64,000 nt of DNA from positions 62,001 through 126,000 of the forward strand of contig JBOGXA010000004.1 of assembly GCA_050694175.1 (NCBI GenBank), in the 5' to 3' direction. A program made the translations under genes and the position numbers. How positions within the stretch are numbered: the stretch's first letter is position 1; each line of letters begins with the position of its first letter. Source of the DNA: JBOGXA01 sp050694175 (GTDB lineage Bacteria; Actinomycetota; CADDZG01; WHSQ01). This document shows, piece by piece, positions 33,325 through 41,878 of this stretch. Below the pieces are notes generated by a model that was given only the letters and a program-made list of their open reading frames with translations, had not been told where the DNA came from and ran no database searches.

Positions 33325-34821
33325 CTAGGCGTCGTCTCGTCTGCGGCTGTCCGCCAACTCATCGGCCCGCCCCGACGTCATCGGGACGATCCGGTCGAGG
33401 TAGCCGGCAAGCTCTTCGTTGTGGGTGGCGACCAGGCAGCAGGTACCCCTGCCGGCGGCCTTGCGCAGGGCCTCGAAGACTCGGTTCGAGAACCCGCGAT
33501 CCTGATGGCCCGCCGGTTCGTCGGCGAGAAGCAGCCGGGGAGTCATCACGAGAGCGCGCGCGAGGGCCGTCCGCTGCTGCTCGCCCACCGACGTCTCCTT
33601 GGGAAAGCGCGACTGAAGATCGGTCAGGCCGAGATCGTCCAGAAGCTCGTCGACGAAGCCGCGTGTGTCCTTGACCTTCCCCACCAGCCGGGCCGGGTAC
33701 TCGATGTTGCTTCTAACGCTGAGCTCGTCGAGCAGTCCCAGCTTCTGTGGAAGGACCGACACATCCGACCACGACAGCAATGACTCCATCTCCACCCCGT
33801 TGGACCAACGAACGCGCCCCCCGTCCGGCTCCTCCCACCCCGCGATCACGTTCAATAGCGTTGTCTTACCCGAGCCCGATCGCCCCACGAGGCCCACCAC
33901 CTCACCGGTGTTGAGGTCGAAAGACACATCCTTCAGCGCGTGCACGACCTCATCGCCTCGTCGATAGGACTTCGTAACCTCTTGGATCTCGGCGACCTGG
34001 CGGCGCGCCGGCGGGGGCGACGAGAGGGGCGAACCCTGCCAGCCGGCGCGACTCCACCGCCTGCGAGCGCCGAGTTCCGTCCGCTCCGGGTGCCGCGCCG
34101 GGACCGATCGCGGCCGGGCGGGCGGTCTCCGGGAACCGTCGCCGTCCGCGGGCTTCAGGATCCCGTGGTCCAGCTCGATGATCTTGTCGGCCACTTCGCT
34201 GACGTTTGCATCGTGAGTGGCGATAACAACCGTGACGCCCCGCTCAACCAGCCTGCGCACCATCTCAACGACGACGTGGGCGGAGCTGCTATCAAGCTCG
34301 GCGGTCGGCTCGTCGGCAACGATGATCCGCGGGCCCGCGGCAAGGATCTGGGCGAACGCACCTCGCTGCTGCTCGCCGCCGGACAATTCATGCGGCCGGT
34401 GGTTCACGCGATGCTCGATACCTAACTCGGCGAGTAGTTCGACGTTATCGACCCCCGACGGCTCGGCACCGATAGCGGCGAGATCGAGGTGCTCTCCCAA
34501 GGTCAGATAGGAGATGAAGTTGTCCGACGGGCGCTGCAGAACGTACCCGACAGTGCTTCTTCTCAAGTGCCGCAGCTCCTTGGTCGACGCAGAATGAACC
34601 ATGACCTCGCCGATGCTGACCCAGCCGGAGGTGGGGCGATCCATCGCCGCCAGCAGTCGCAGCAAGGAGGACTTACCGCTCCCTGAGGGTCCTACGACGG
34701 CGGTCAGAGCTCCGGCGGGAAAATCTGCGGTGACGTCGCGCAGCGCGAGGACTTGGCCGCTTGCCTGGCTGTACGTCTTCACCAGGTTCTCGCACCGAGC
34801 GGCCGAGACGTCAGTCAGCAA
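33325..34821 (-). CDS. Fused double ABC ATPase of the LolD/MacB export type
   Basis: One chain of 498 residues with two complete ATPase modules. Module 1: GPSGSGKSS (about 43-51), LSGGEQQR signature, 'IIVADEPTAELD' Walker B, 'IATHD' H-loop. Module 2, after an Arg/Pro/Ser-rich linker of about 45 residues: GRSGSGKTT, 'TSVGEQQR' in place of the canonical signature, 'LLLADEPAGHQD', 'VATHNEE'. Both are closest to LolD/MacB-type ATPases that work with FtsX-like permeases and normally occur as separate homodimerising chains. Here one nucleotide site would carry a canonical signature and the other the variant. The start overlaps the end of the upstream permease gene by 11 bp, showing that they form one transporter. 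Confidence 0.85.
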   Translation of the reverse strand: MLTDVSAARCENLVKTYSQASGQVLALRDVTADFPAGALTAVVGPSGSGKSSLLRLLAAMDRPTSGWVSIGEVMVHSASTKELRHLRRSTVGYVLQRPSDNFISYLTLGEHLDLAAIGAEPSGVDNVELLAELGIEHRVNHRPHELSGGEQQRGAFAQILAAGPRIIVADEPTAELDSSSAHVVVEMVRRLVERGVTVVIATHDANVSEVADKIIELDHGILKPADGDGSRRPPARPRSVPARHPERTELGARRRWSRAGWQGSPLSSPPPARRQVAEIQEVTKSYRRGDEVVHALKDVSFDLNTGEVVGLVGRSGSGKTTLLNVIAGWEEPDGGRVRWSNGVEMESLLSWSDVSVLPQKLGLLDELSVRSNIEYPARLVGKVKDTRGFVDELLDDLGLTDLQSRFPKETSVGEQQRTALARALVMTPRLLLADEPAGHQDRGFSNRVFEALRKAAGRGTCCLVATHNEELAGYLDRIVPMTSGRADELADSRRRDDA

Positions 34822-37543
34822 GCCTCATCACCTCCGCGAAGTTGGTCGCCCGCGCCCTTCTGTTCGTAAACCAGCCCCCTGCGATGGCCACCCCTATCAG
34901 GGCGATCAGTCCAAGTGGGAGCCCAACGCGGGGTGGCACGAAGAGCGGCGCGGGCGGAATGGTTTCGACGGGGTCGACCATCCCGGATACGACCACAGCG
35001 GCAACGAGAGCAAGGATCGCACCGAGCGCGTAGGACACGACGAGCATTCCGGCGAGCTCGAGGACGAGCGAGCGCCGGTAACTCCGATCCCGAAGTCCCA
35101 TCCTGCGCGACAGCGCATACGACACCACGCTCGCTCGCTGGCGCGCTTGCAAGTACATCAACATCACAACGATCACGAGAAGCCCCGCCGCAAGCCCCAG
35201 GGTGTTCAGAACCCCGAATGTGTCGATGACGGCGGCGATCGACGGGAGGTCTTTTACCTGCCTGGCTGTGAGGGTTTCGTAGGGTTCTCTGTCGAGGGAT
35301 GAGACTGCGGCAAGGCCCTCATCGGGGTCACCCCTGATCCAGAACTCGGTGGACGCGCGCGACCCATCCAGGGGCGTGCCCGCCTCGAAGACACGGTCCG
35401 CGGCGCGGGCGTCTATCACAAGCATCACGCGTTCCGACGAGGCTCCGGGAAAGGAGTCGGTGGTCGCGACTAACTCAGCCCCGAGGGACTGGCCGTCGAT
35501 CTCGAGGGTGGGATCGGGAGGCAACCGGCCACCCGATGCGATGATCCGCACGCGTCCGGAGCCGTCATCGGCAACGGCTTCCGCCAACTCGTTCAGGGAA
35601 TCGGCACCGAACTCCGAGTGCCAATAGGCCGCGTCGGCGAGGGTGTCGGGATCGACTGCCAAGAGATCAAAGGGAATGCCCTCGGGCTCGATCGTCCCTG
35701 CGGTCGGCACCCTCGTTGCTTTGGTTATGGGCATTGGAAAGTCGGCCGGAGGATTGTCGTCGATATCTACGGTCGCCTGGACGTCGCTTCCGACGAAGAT
35801 CTTGGCCTTTGCGTCGACCGTAGTCTCCAATGAATCGACGATCGTCTCGGCATGAATGAAGACGCCCATGCACAGGGCAGAGGCGGCGAAGAGAAAAACC
35901 GTTGCCCCGCGCGCCCCCGCCAACCGATGGATCGATAGGTAGGCAGACGAGCCGAAGCTCCCGCTCCGCTCTCGCATCTGGGCGAGGAGGGCTCTGAATG
36001 CCCGAGCTCCGACGATCGCGAAACCGGCGATCAGCGCGATCGGGAACAGGAGCAAGAAGATGCTCGGTCGATTGACCTCGAGGGATTCGTCGTGCACCAT
36101 TGCGCCGCCCTCGTCGAGCCGCAGCCAGAACCACAGCCCGAGCAGGAGCACCCCGATCTCCCACGGGACGCGTGCGAGGAAACCGAAGCGGGCGGAGCCG
36201 TGTTCGGATTGCCGCGAGAAGGCACCTGCCGAGACCGCACCCAGCAAGATCACCGAAACCGGCACCGACAGCGCGGCGGCGCGCACTGCGGTGGCGAGCG
36301 CGTTGGCGTCTATAGGCCCGGGCGGACCGAAATTCTGCACGAGCAACACGGCAAGTCCAAGCCCGAGCGCCCCGCCGAGAATGCACGGAATCACAGCTTC
36401 CAAGCAAGCCTTGACCGCGATCATTACCGGACTTCGTCCGCGCGCATAGAGGAGTGTCGCCTCCACCTTGCGGGTCGTGATCGTGAACGCGCCGGCCGCC
36501 GCTATGACGACCCCGGCGACGATGATTCCCGCGACCAGCAGCAGCTGGACCGGTCCCTCCACTGTGGCGACCCGGCGCTCCACCTCGTGTACCACCTGGG
36601 GGACGAACGTTGTGAAGTTGGCGCCGAATACTTCGATACCGGCGCGGGGAGTAGGGAGAAAGCAGCAGCTCATAACGTCTGCGATCCCGCGGCCCTCGGC
36701 CATCTCGCTGCGCATGTCGGCCGCGAACTCGTTGAGCTCGCGCACATCGTCGACGGTGAAATCGCGATCGGGTGCGAGGGGGGCCTCCCTCCGAAAGGTC
36801 CCCTGGCCGACCCCGAGAGCTTTCGCCATCTCTACGACCTGGTCGTAGTCGGCCAGGACAAAGGGCGGGGGGAACGGACAGTCGACGCAACTCGCATAGA
36901 TCTCACGAGAAGAGGATCGCCAGTATCCGGTGCGAGGCGCCTGGTTCAGCGCGTTGTAGACGGCGTCGACCCGGACGCGCACTTCCCCTCTATCCGTGGC
37001 AAGGGTCAATTCATCACCGGGGCCGACCCTGAGACTGTCGGCAATCGTGTTGGTGATCCAGACTCCGTCCCCGTCCCCTCCCCGCAGCTTGGCAACGTGG
37101 TCGAGCACGCCGGTGCGTCCGAACAGCCGTCCGGGTTCGAGGCGGCGCCCGGTCTCACCGGCGACGGTCACCTCGGGGCCGACGACCGTGTCGATCACAG
37201 AGCCGAGATGGGGAGAAGAGGCCACTCGCGAGGCGAAGGCTTCATTCTGGAGCCTGAACAGGGATTTGCCGTCAATGCCGGGGGCGGCCCTGTCGAAACC
37301 CAGCTCGCTGGTCTCGTACATGATCCCGGCGCCGTAGCGGGTGAGGGTCGGAGAGCCGATCTCGGCGGCGACCAACTCGCTCGTCTGGGCCGAGATGAAC
37401 AGGGGCGAGGCCGCCGCCGCAAGCGCCAGGAGCAGCGTTCCCACCGTGAGAGACGTGAGCAGCCCCGGCCACCGCAGCATCACCAGAGGTGCCTTGGTCC
37501 ACAGGGGGTTGAGCGTTCTGGATCTGGGCCTATCGGATCGCAA
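34811..37543 (-). CDS. FtsX-like ABC transporter permease, large form
   Basis: 910-residue membrane protein. The first transmembrane segment lies near residues 29-48 ('LTSLTVGTLLLALAAAASPLF') and is followed by a large extracytoplasmic domain. A cluster of hydrophobic segments lies near residues 330-540, then a second extracytoplasmic domain, then three or more membrane segments near 755-890, with 'GLLVIVVMLMYLQARQRASV' and a C-terminal 'FTNRRARATNFAEVMR'. This two-FtsX-domain layout is typical of long MacB/YtrF-like permeases, so one chain could supply both transmembrane halves for the fused ATPase. The start is TTG 37543 with AGGGG 4 nt upstream; an internal ATG at residue 22 is an alternative. 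Substrate unknown; such systems export lipoproteins, peptides or act mechanically. Confidence 0.8.
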   Translation of the reverse strand: MRSDRPRSRTLNPLWTKAPLVMLRWPGLLTSLTVGTLLLALAAAASPLFISAQTSELVAAEIGSPTLTRYGAGIMYETSELGFDRAAPGIDGKSLFRLQNEAFASRVASSPHLGSVIDTVVGPEVTVAGETGRRLEPGRLFGRTGVLDHVAKLRGGDGDGVWITNTIADSLRVGPGDELTLATDRGEVRVRVDAVYNALNQAPRTGYWRSSSREIYASCVDCPFPPPFVLADYDQVVEMAKALGVGQGTFRREAPLAPDRDFTVDDVRELNEFAADMRSEMAEGRGIADVMSCCFLPTPRAGIEVFGANFTTFVPQVVHEVERRVATVEGPVQLLLVAGIIVAGVVIAAAGAFTITTRKVEATLLYARGRSPVMIAVKACLEAVIPCILGGALGLGLAVLLVQNFGPPGPIDANALATAVRAAALSVPVSVILLGAVSAGAFSRQSEHGSARFGFLARVPWEIGVLLLGLWFWLRLDEGGAMVHDESLEVNRPSIFLLLFPIALIAGFAIVGARAFRALLAQMRERSGSFGSSAYLSIHRLAGARGATVFLFAASALCMGVFIHAETIVDSLETTVDAKAKIFVGSDVQATVDIDDNPPADFPMPITKATRVPTAGTIEPEGIPFDLLAVDPDTLADAAYWHSEFGADSLNELAEAVADDGSGRVRIIASGGRLPPDPTLEIDGQSLGAELVATTDSFPGASSERVMLVIDARAADRVFEAGTPLDGSRASTEFWIRGDPDEGLAAVSSLDREPYETLTARQVKDLPSIAAVIDTFGVLNTLGLAAGLLVIVVMLMYLQARQRASVVSYALSRRMGLRDRSYRRSLVLELAGMLVVSYALGAILALVAAVVVSGMVDPVETIPPAPLFVPPRVGLPLGLIALIGVAIAGGWFTNRRARATNFAEVMRLAD

Positions 37544-37581
37544 TCGACCCCTGTCTTTGGGTGGCTGCCGGGCCGGTCCGT

Positions 37582-37599
37582 CTACTACAACACTAGTAG
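37582..37599. promoter_or_regulatory. Inverted repeat upstream of the FtsX-like permease
   Basis: CTACTA-6 nt-TAGTAG, a perfect 6-bp inverted repeat in an AT-richer island about 40 bp before the permease start. It could be a repressor operator; the minus strand also reads TAGTGT within it as a possible -10. Confidence 0.35.
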
Positions 37600-37623
37600 A
37601 TTCGCCCGGACGCTACCAGCGCG

Positions 37624-37652
37624 CACAGGGCGGGCCCGTGGCCCGCCCTGTG
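37624..37652 (-). terminator. Hairpin terminator after the DUF6458-like gene
   Basis: A perfect 13-bp GC-rich stem (37624-37636 with 37640-37652) and 3-nt loop, 21 nt past the stop of the minus-strand small membrane protein. It lacks a clear U-tract. Confidence 0.6.
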
Positions 37653-37673
37653 TACAGCTTGGGTCCGATCCCC

Positions 37674-37892
37674 TCAGAGCACTTCCCGGTCGCGCACAAC
37701 CGTGCGCTCGTCGCGATGCCCGAACGGGGCGAAGCTGCTCCAGAACAACATCGAGAGCAACAATCCGACGACGCCGACGATCAGCAGAATGATGCCGATC
37801 ATGTTCAGGTCGAAACCTTCAGCTTCGACCTCGACCGCCCAGGCCAGGATCGCTCCTGCTGCCATTAGAAAGAGACTGACACCGATTCCCAT
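37674..37892 (-). CDS. Small two-span membrane protein, DUF6458-like
   Basis: 72 residues: 'GIGVSLFLMAAGAILAWAV' (first span, 2-20), a short acidic loop ('EVEAEGFDLN'), 'MIGIILLIVGVVGLLLSMLF' (second span, 31-50), and a basic/polar tail with R-D-R-E. This layout and the G-I-G-V start match the actinobacterial DUF6458 family, which has no known function. GGAGG lies about 5 nt upstream of ATG 37892. A hairpin terminator follows the gene, so it is probably a single-gene transcript. Both termini should face the same side of the membrane. Confidence 0.7.
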   Translation of the reverse strand: MGIGVSLFLMAAGAILAWAVEVEAEGFDLNMIGIILLIVGVVGLLLSMLFWSSFAPFGHRDERTVVRDREVL

Positions 37893-37995
37893 TGCTCACC
37901 TCCCCGAAACGGGATTCCGTTTCGTTCAGGTTGGATTATCTCCGCCTGAAGTGGCGGGGAACGGATTTGTACCCCGAAGACGGGAGCTCGAAACC

Positions 37996-39546
37996 TCAGC
38001 CCGCCGCGACGAGGTCTTCGAGAACCGCCCGCGCCGCGAGTCGCCCGGGCGCCCCTGTGACTCCTCCACCGGGGTGAGCTCCCGAGCCGCACAGGTACGC
38101 ACCGGCGACGGGGAGACGGTTGCGGTGCCAGCCGGGCGCCGGCCTGCGTTCGAATAGCCAGTCGGGAAGAAGTTCTCCGTGGAAGATGTTCCCTCCGGTC
38201 AAGCCGAAGCGGCTCTCGAGATCGACCGGGCCGAATACGATCCGGTCCTCGATCAGATCCGACAATCCGGGGGCATACCGTTCGAGTGTTCCGATAACGA
38301 GATTCCCGATTTCCTCTCGCCGCTCGTCCCACGTCCCCTCTGCAAGCTCGTAGGGCGCGTACTGCGCAAACACAGAGAGTGTGTGTTTCCCGCGGGGCGC
38401 GAGTCCGTCTTCGCCGGCCGACTGGATCCACGCCTCGCAGAACATATCTGAGGCCGGCCGGCCGGCCGCGGCGTCGAGGCACGCCTTCTCCAGGTACTCG
38501 ATCGACGGAGCGACGGTGATCGCGCCGAGATGCTCGGGCCCGGGTCCGGTTGCGTTACCGGACATGTGGGTGAATGCCGGAAGCCCAGACAGCGCGCAGT
38601 TGACTTTCAGAGTGGCGCCCGGCGTCGACAGAAGCTCGACGTCGGCGACGAAGTCGGCCGGGAGCGACCCGCGAGGAAACAGAGCAACCGTCCTGTGGGG
38701 GTCTGCGTTCGAGCAGACCGCGCGCGCATCGATTTCTTCCCCTCCGGTTAGCACGACCCCCGACGCACGGCGTCGGCCGTCGAGCTTGAGCCCGGCAACC
38801 TCTGCCTCGAGACGGATTTCGCCGCCCGCGCGCCGGACCGCCTCCGCCAGCTGCTCGGTGACCATTCCCATTCCGCCGCGAACGAGAGCCCACTCCCCCG
38901 GCGCACCCGTGAACGTCCCGAGAAAGTGATGCAGGAAGATGTAGGCGGTCCCGGGAGTGCGGGGGCCGGCCGTGGAACCCAGAATCCCCTGCGACGCCAT
39001 GATGCCTTTCATGACGTCGGATTCGAAATACTCCTCGCAGACGTCCGCGATCGATCCATCGATCGTCTTGGCAAAGAGATCGTCGAACGCCGACTTCTTG
39101 AACGCACGGCGCACGTGCCGACGGGTTGCGGGATACGAAAACAGCGGACGAAGCTGCGCAGCCGCCTCACCGAACAGCGCGCAGAAGTCATCGTAAGCAT
39201 CCGCGTCGGCGCCGAAGACTTCGCCAATGGCCCGGTGCCTGGCCGCGGAATCGCGCCACAGCAGCAGACCCGGGCCGTTGTCCATCGGCGCGAACACGGC
39301 CGGATCCGCGAATCTGACGTCGAGCTCCAGCTCCAGGTCGTCGATAACCTCCGGACGAAGGAGTGACAACGAGTAGGCGGCGCTCGACATCCGAAAGCCC
39401 TCGAACAGCTCCTCGGTGACGCACGCTCCACCGATCCTGTCGGAGCGCTCGAGCACCACGACACTGAGTCCGGCGCGGGCCAGGTACGCGGCACACACGA
39501 GACCGTTGTGTCCGGCCCCAACCACAACGATGTCGTAAGAGGACAT
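37996..39546 (-). CDS. Phytoene-desaturase-like FAD/NAD(P) oxidoreductase (PYROXD2-like)
   Basis: Flavin amine oxidase/phytoene desaturase superfamily, 516 residues. The dinucleotide site is VVGAGHNGL (8-16), followed by 'VVVLERSDRIGGAC'. The C-terminal FAD-binding end reads 'AYLCGSGAHPGGGVTGAPGR', which with G-A-G-H-N-G is characteristic of the PYROXD2/CrtI-like branch. No carotenoid genes are nearby, so a carotenoid role is not supported and the substrate is unknown. ATG 39546 is preceded by TAGGTT at 6-nt spacing and has no Shine-Dalgarno. It is expressed from its own promoter on the minus strand; the histidine phosphatase gene upstream is 72 bp away on the same strand. Confidence 0.82.
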   Translation of the reverse strand: MSSYDIVVVGAGHNGLVCAAYLARAGLSVVVLERSDRIGGACVTEELFEGFRMSSAAYSLSLLRPEVIDDLELELDVRFADPAVFAPMDNGPGLLLWRDSAARHRAIGEVFGADADAYDDFCALFGEAAAQLRPLFSYPATRRHVRRAFKKSAFDDLFAKTIDGSIADVCEEYFESDVMKGIMASQGILGSTAGPRTPGTAYIFLHHFLGTFTGAPGEWALVRGGMGMVTEQLAEAVRRAGGEIRLEAEVAGLKLDGRRRASGVVLTGGEEIDARAVCSNADPHRTVALFPRGSLPADFVADVELLSTPGATLKVNCALSGLPAFTHMSGNATGPGPEHLGAITVAPSIEYLEKACLDAAAGRPASDMFCEAWIQSAGEDGLAPRGKHTLSVFAQYAPYELAEGTWDERREEIGNLVIGTLERYAPGLSDLIEDRIVFGPVDLESRFGLTGGNIFHGELLPDWLFERRPAPGWHRNRLPVAGAYLCGSGAHPGGGVTGAPGRLAARAVLEDLVAAG

Positions 39547-39552
39547 CGAAGC

Positions 39553-39558
39553 AACCTA
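39553..39558 (-). promoter_or_regulatory. Putative leaderless -10 element of the FAD oxidoreductase
   Basis: On the minus strand TAGGTT, then 6 nt, then ATG 39546; identical hexamer and spacing to the murJ element. Confidence 0.5.
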
Positions 39559-39618
39559 CCCGGTCGCCCTTCGGGGGAGGGCGGAATCGGTCTCACTCCG
39601 GAGGGGAAGGGACGTTCC

Positions 39619-40230
39619 TTACGCGGTGGGGGCGAAGTACGATCCGCTTGCCATCTTCCCTTCGGTCAGGACGACGGTAGAGACAGATCCCGTCCGGCAG
39701 GGGATGCCGCTTACCCATGGCGGAATTCGCCGGCCCTGCAGTGCGAGGCGCGCGACGACGACCGGAGTCTGATGAGATACAAGAGCGACCTCGCGGCCCT
39801 CTGCCGCCGCCAGTGCGTCGGTCACCGCAGCCAGCATGCGCCCCCGGATCTCCGAGAAGGATTCACCCCACGACGGCTTCCACGGGCTTCGCAGTGTCCA
39901 CCACAAGCGCGGGGACATCAGAAAAGCGCGGATGCTGCGACCGACCCCTTGGAACTCCGTTCCGCTTTCGATCAATCGCTCGTCGACGTGGACCTCGAGG
40001 CCGTGAGGGGCTGCAACCACGTCGGCCGTCTCGCGCGCTCGTTCGAGCGGGCTCGACCACACCGCTCCGATGTCGTTGTCCGCGAGGTGTCCCGCAGCTT
40101 CTTCGGCTTGCTCCCGCCCGCGCTCCGACAGGTTGTAACCCGGCAGTCGCCCATAGATGATGCCGCCCGGGTTCTCCACCTCGCCGTGGCGCAGGAGGTG
40201 GACCGTTCCCGACAGCTCGGCAGTGCTCAC
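39619..40230 (-). CDS. Histidine phosphatase family protein (phosphoglycerate mutase-like)
   Basis: 203 residues with the catalytic R-H-G-E at 14-17 ('HLLRHGEVENP'), a second basic site 'SSPLERARETAD', and the second His in 'VALVSHQTP' near residue 152. This is the branch-1 histidine phosphatase fold (cofactor-dependent mutase, SixA, CobC and broad phosphatases). The insert 'SPRLWWTLRSPWKPSWGESF' before the general-acid Glu region is seen in many actinobacterial members. The start is GTG 40230 with GAGGGG six bases upstream. Cytoplasmic; the substrate cannot be deduced. It is divergent from the saccharopine-dehydrogenase-like gene. Confidence 0.82.
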   Translation of the reverse strand: MSTAELSGTVHLLRHGEVENPGGIIYGRLPGYNLSERGREQAEEAAGHLADNDIGAVWSSPLERARETADVVAAPHGLEVHVDERLIESGTEFQGVGRSIRAFLMSPRLWWTLRSPWKPSWGESFSEIRGRMLAAVTDALAAAEGREVALVSHQTPVVVARLALQGRRIPPWVSGIPCRTGSVSTVVLTEGKMASGSYFAPTA

Positions 40231-40280
40231 TCGAATCCCCTCGCGGTCGTCCTTCAGTGCGGAGAGGCTAACCGCACGAG

Positions 40281-40286
40281 TAGGCT
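40281..40286 (+). promoter_or_regulatory. Putative leaderless -10 element of the saccharopine-dehydrogenase-like gene
   Basis: TAGGCT, then 6 nt, then ATG 40293; same hexamer and spacing as the GH13 element. Confidence 0.5.
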
Positions 40287-40292
40287 CGGCTG

Positions 40293-41363
40293 ATGCCGCA
40301 GATCCTTCTCTTCGGCGCCACCGGCTACACCGGCCGCCTCACCGCCCACGCCCTTGCGCGACGCGGCGCCGATTTCGCGATCGCCGGTCGCAACGCGACG
40401 AAACTGCGCGAGCTCGCCCGGCACACCGGTAATCCCGAGTCCCGCGTCGCCGAGGCCGGGGATCTCAACTCGCTTCTGGGCGCCCTCGACGGCGTGCGTG
40501 TGTTGATCACGTGCGTCGGCCCATTCAGCGACTTTGGCGAGACGGCCGTAGAGGCCGCGTTGCAGGCAGGCGTCCATTACATCGATTCGACCGGTGAAGG
40601 GACCTTCATCGATCGACTGGTTCACCGCAACGAGGAGGCCCATGCCGCCGGCATCGCGATGGCGCCTGCCATGGGCTTCGACGAGGTACCGGCGGATGTG
40701 GCGGCGACACTGGCGACCGACGGACTCGCAGACGCGGAGCTCGTTCTCACCTACGCGGTCCCGAGCACCGGCTCACGCGGCACAGTGCGGTCCGCGCTCG
40801 GCATCCTCACCTCGACGGGTCGCCGGATCGAGGACGGCCGCGCGGTTGAAGTGACCACCGGAGCCGACAAACGATGGGCACCCATGCCGCTGCCGCTGGG
40901 CCCCCGGCTCGCCATCGCCTTCCCGCTTGCCAGCGGCTACATCGTTCCCATGCATCTTTCGCTCAGACGATTCCGCACCTACGTCACAGTCGGCGGCCCG
41001 CAGCGACTCGGGATGAAGTACGCCACGCCATTGGTCCGAGAGATCCAACGCACACCTCCCGGCCGCTGGCTGATCGAGCGGATAGTGGAACGTATCCCGG
41101 AAGGACCCGAGGGCAAGGGGCGGGAAGCACGCTGGACGATTCTCGCCGAGGCAAGGGCTGGGGAGAAATGGAGGAACGTCGTCCTAATGGGCCGAGACGT
41201 GTACGGGCTCACCGCCGAACTGCTCGCACACGGCGCGCTTACGATGGCGGCGGATGACTACGGCCGGTCTGGTGTGCTCGCTCCCGTCGAGGCCGTCGGC
41301 CTCGAGACCCTGCAGAAAGCGTTGATCGAGCAGAGCGTCACGATGGAGATCTTCCCCGACTAG
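40293..41363 (+). CDS. Saccharopine dehydrogenase-like NAD(P)-binding protein
   Basis: 356 residues. It opens with 'QILLFGATGYTGRL' (2-16), the G-A-T-G-Y-T-G motif of the saccharopine dehydrogenase-like/enoyl-reductase Rossmann group. 'LITCVGPFSDFGETAVEAAL' and 'AGVHYIDSTGEGTFI' follow, both typical of actinobacterial trans-acting enoyl reductase and 'saccharopine dehydrogenase NADP-binding' proteins. True lysine-pathway saccharopine dehydrogenase is not implied. There are one or two hydrophobic segments near residue 210 ('LAIAFPLASGYIVPMH') that may be membrane-associated. It starts without a Shine-Dalgarno, 6 nt after TAGGCT, and is followed 22 nt later by a small unknown gene, probably in the same transcript. 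Confidence 0.75.
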   Translation: MPQILLFGATGYTGRLTAHALARRGADFAIAGRNATKLRELARHTGNPESRVAEAGDLNSLLGALDGVRVLITCVGPFSDFGETAVEAALQAGVHYIDSTGEGTFIDRLVHRNEEAHAAGIAMAPAMGFDEVPADVAATLATDGLADAELVLTYAVPSTGSRGTVRSALGILTSTGRRIEDGRAVEVTTGADKRWAPMPLPLGPRLAIAFPLASGYIVPMHLSLRRFRTYVTVGGPQRLGMKYATPLVREIQRTPPGRWLIERIVERIPEGPEGKGREARWTILAEARAGEKWRNVVLMGRDVYGLTAELLAHGALTMAADDYGRSGVLAPVEAVGLETLQKALIEQSVTMEIFPD

Positions 41364-41385
41364 AACGACGGAGGAAAGGAGTTCG

Positions 41386-41778
41386 ATGGGCGCCCGGCTG
41401 CAGTACGCAAAAGTCATCGACCGCGAGATCTTCTTCATCCGCGGGGGACGTTTGCATCCGGGATTGCACAACGATGTGGTGGTCGCCGACGAACCGGGCA
41501 TAGCGGGGGCATTCCTCGTCTTGCGCGCGTGGGGGGACGACAAGGGAACGTTCACCGAGCAATGGAGAATCGAGTCGCCGGGGGGCACGAGCATGTACGA
41601 GAGTGCGCCCCGCGAGCTTCACATCGCGAACAGCGGCCACATCGAGAGGCTCGAGGACGAGGTTGCGGACCTGCACGTGGACTACACGGCCGATGACTAC
41701 CGTGTCGTCTTCGTGCTCGACGATCGTGCTGTGGCCCGCGTCAACTTTCCGGTACGGCTGGCGGAACGAGAGCGCTAG
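41386..41778 (+). CDS. Unknown 130-residue protein
   Basis: ATG 41386 is preceded by GGAGG and AAAGGAG, a strong ribosome site. The chain alternates hydrophobic and charged residues in short strands ('REIFFIRGG', 'GAFLVLRAWGDD', 'YRVVFVLDD', 'ARVNFPVRLAE'), which suggests a compact beta-rich domain. No signal peptide, membrane segment or recognised motif. It follows the saccharopine-dehydrogenase-like gene by 22 nt and is likely cotranscribed. Start codon and composition make it a credible gene; I do not recognise the family. Confidence 0.6.
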   Translation: MGARLQYAKVIDREIFFIRGGRLHPGLHNDVVVADEPGIAGAFLVLRAWGDDKGTFTEQWRIESPGGTSMYESAPRELHIANSGHIERLEDEVADLHVDYTADDYRVVFVLDDRAVARVNFPVRLAERER

Positions 41779-41878
41779 TTTCCGAAACTTGTCGCCCGAA
41801 ATCACAACCTGTTGGACTGAGTGCGACGAGTTGGGCGAGGTCTCAATTGATCTTGAAGCTGCCACGCAGACGGAAGGT

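Noticed and set aside
36092..37792. 566-codon plus-strand open frame opposite the FtsX-like permease
   Set aside because: Composition is charged noise without domains; the minus strand holds a convincing permease with membrane segments.
37996..39546. Phytoene desaturase in a carotenoid cluster
   Set aside because: No crtB, crtE or related gene is present nearby and the end motif fits the PYROXD2-like branch.
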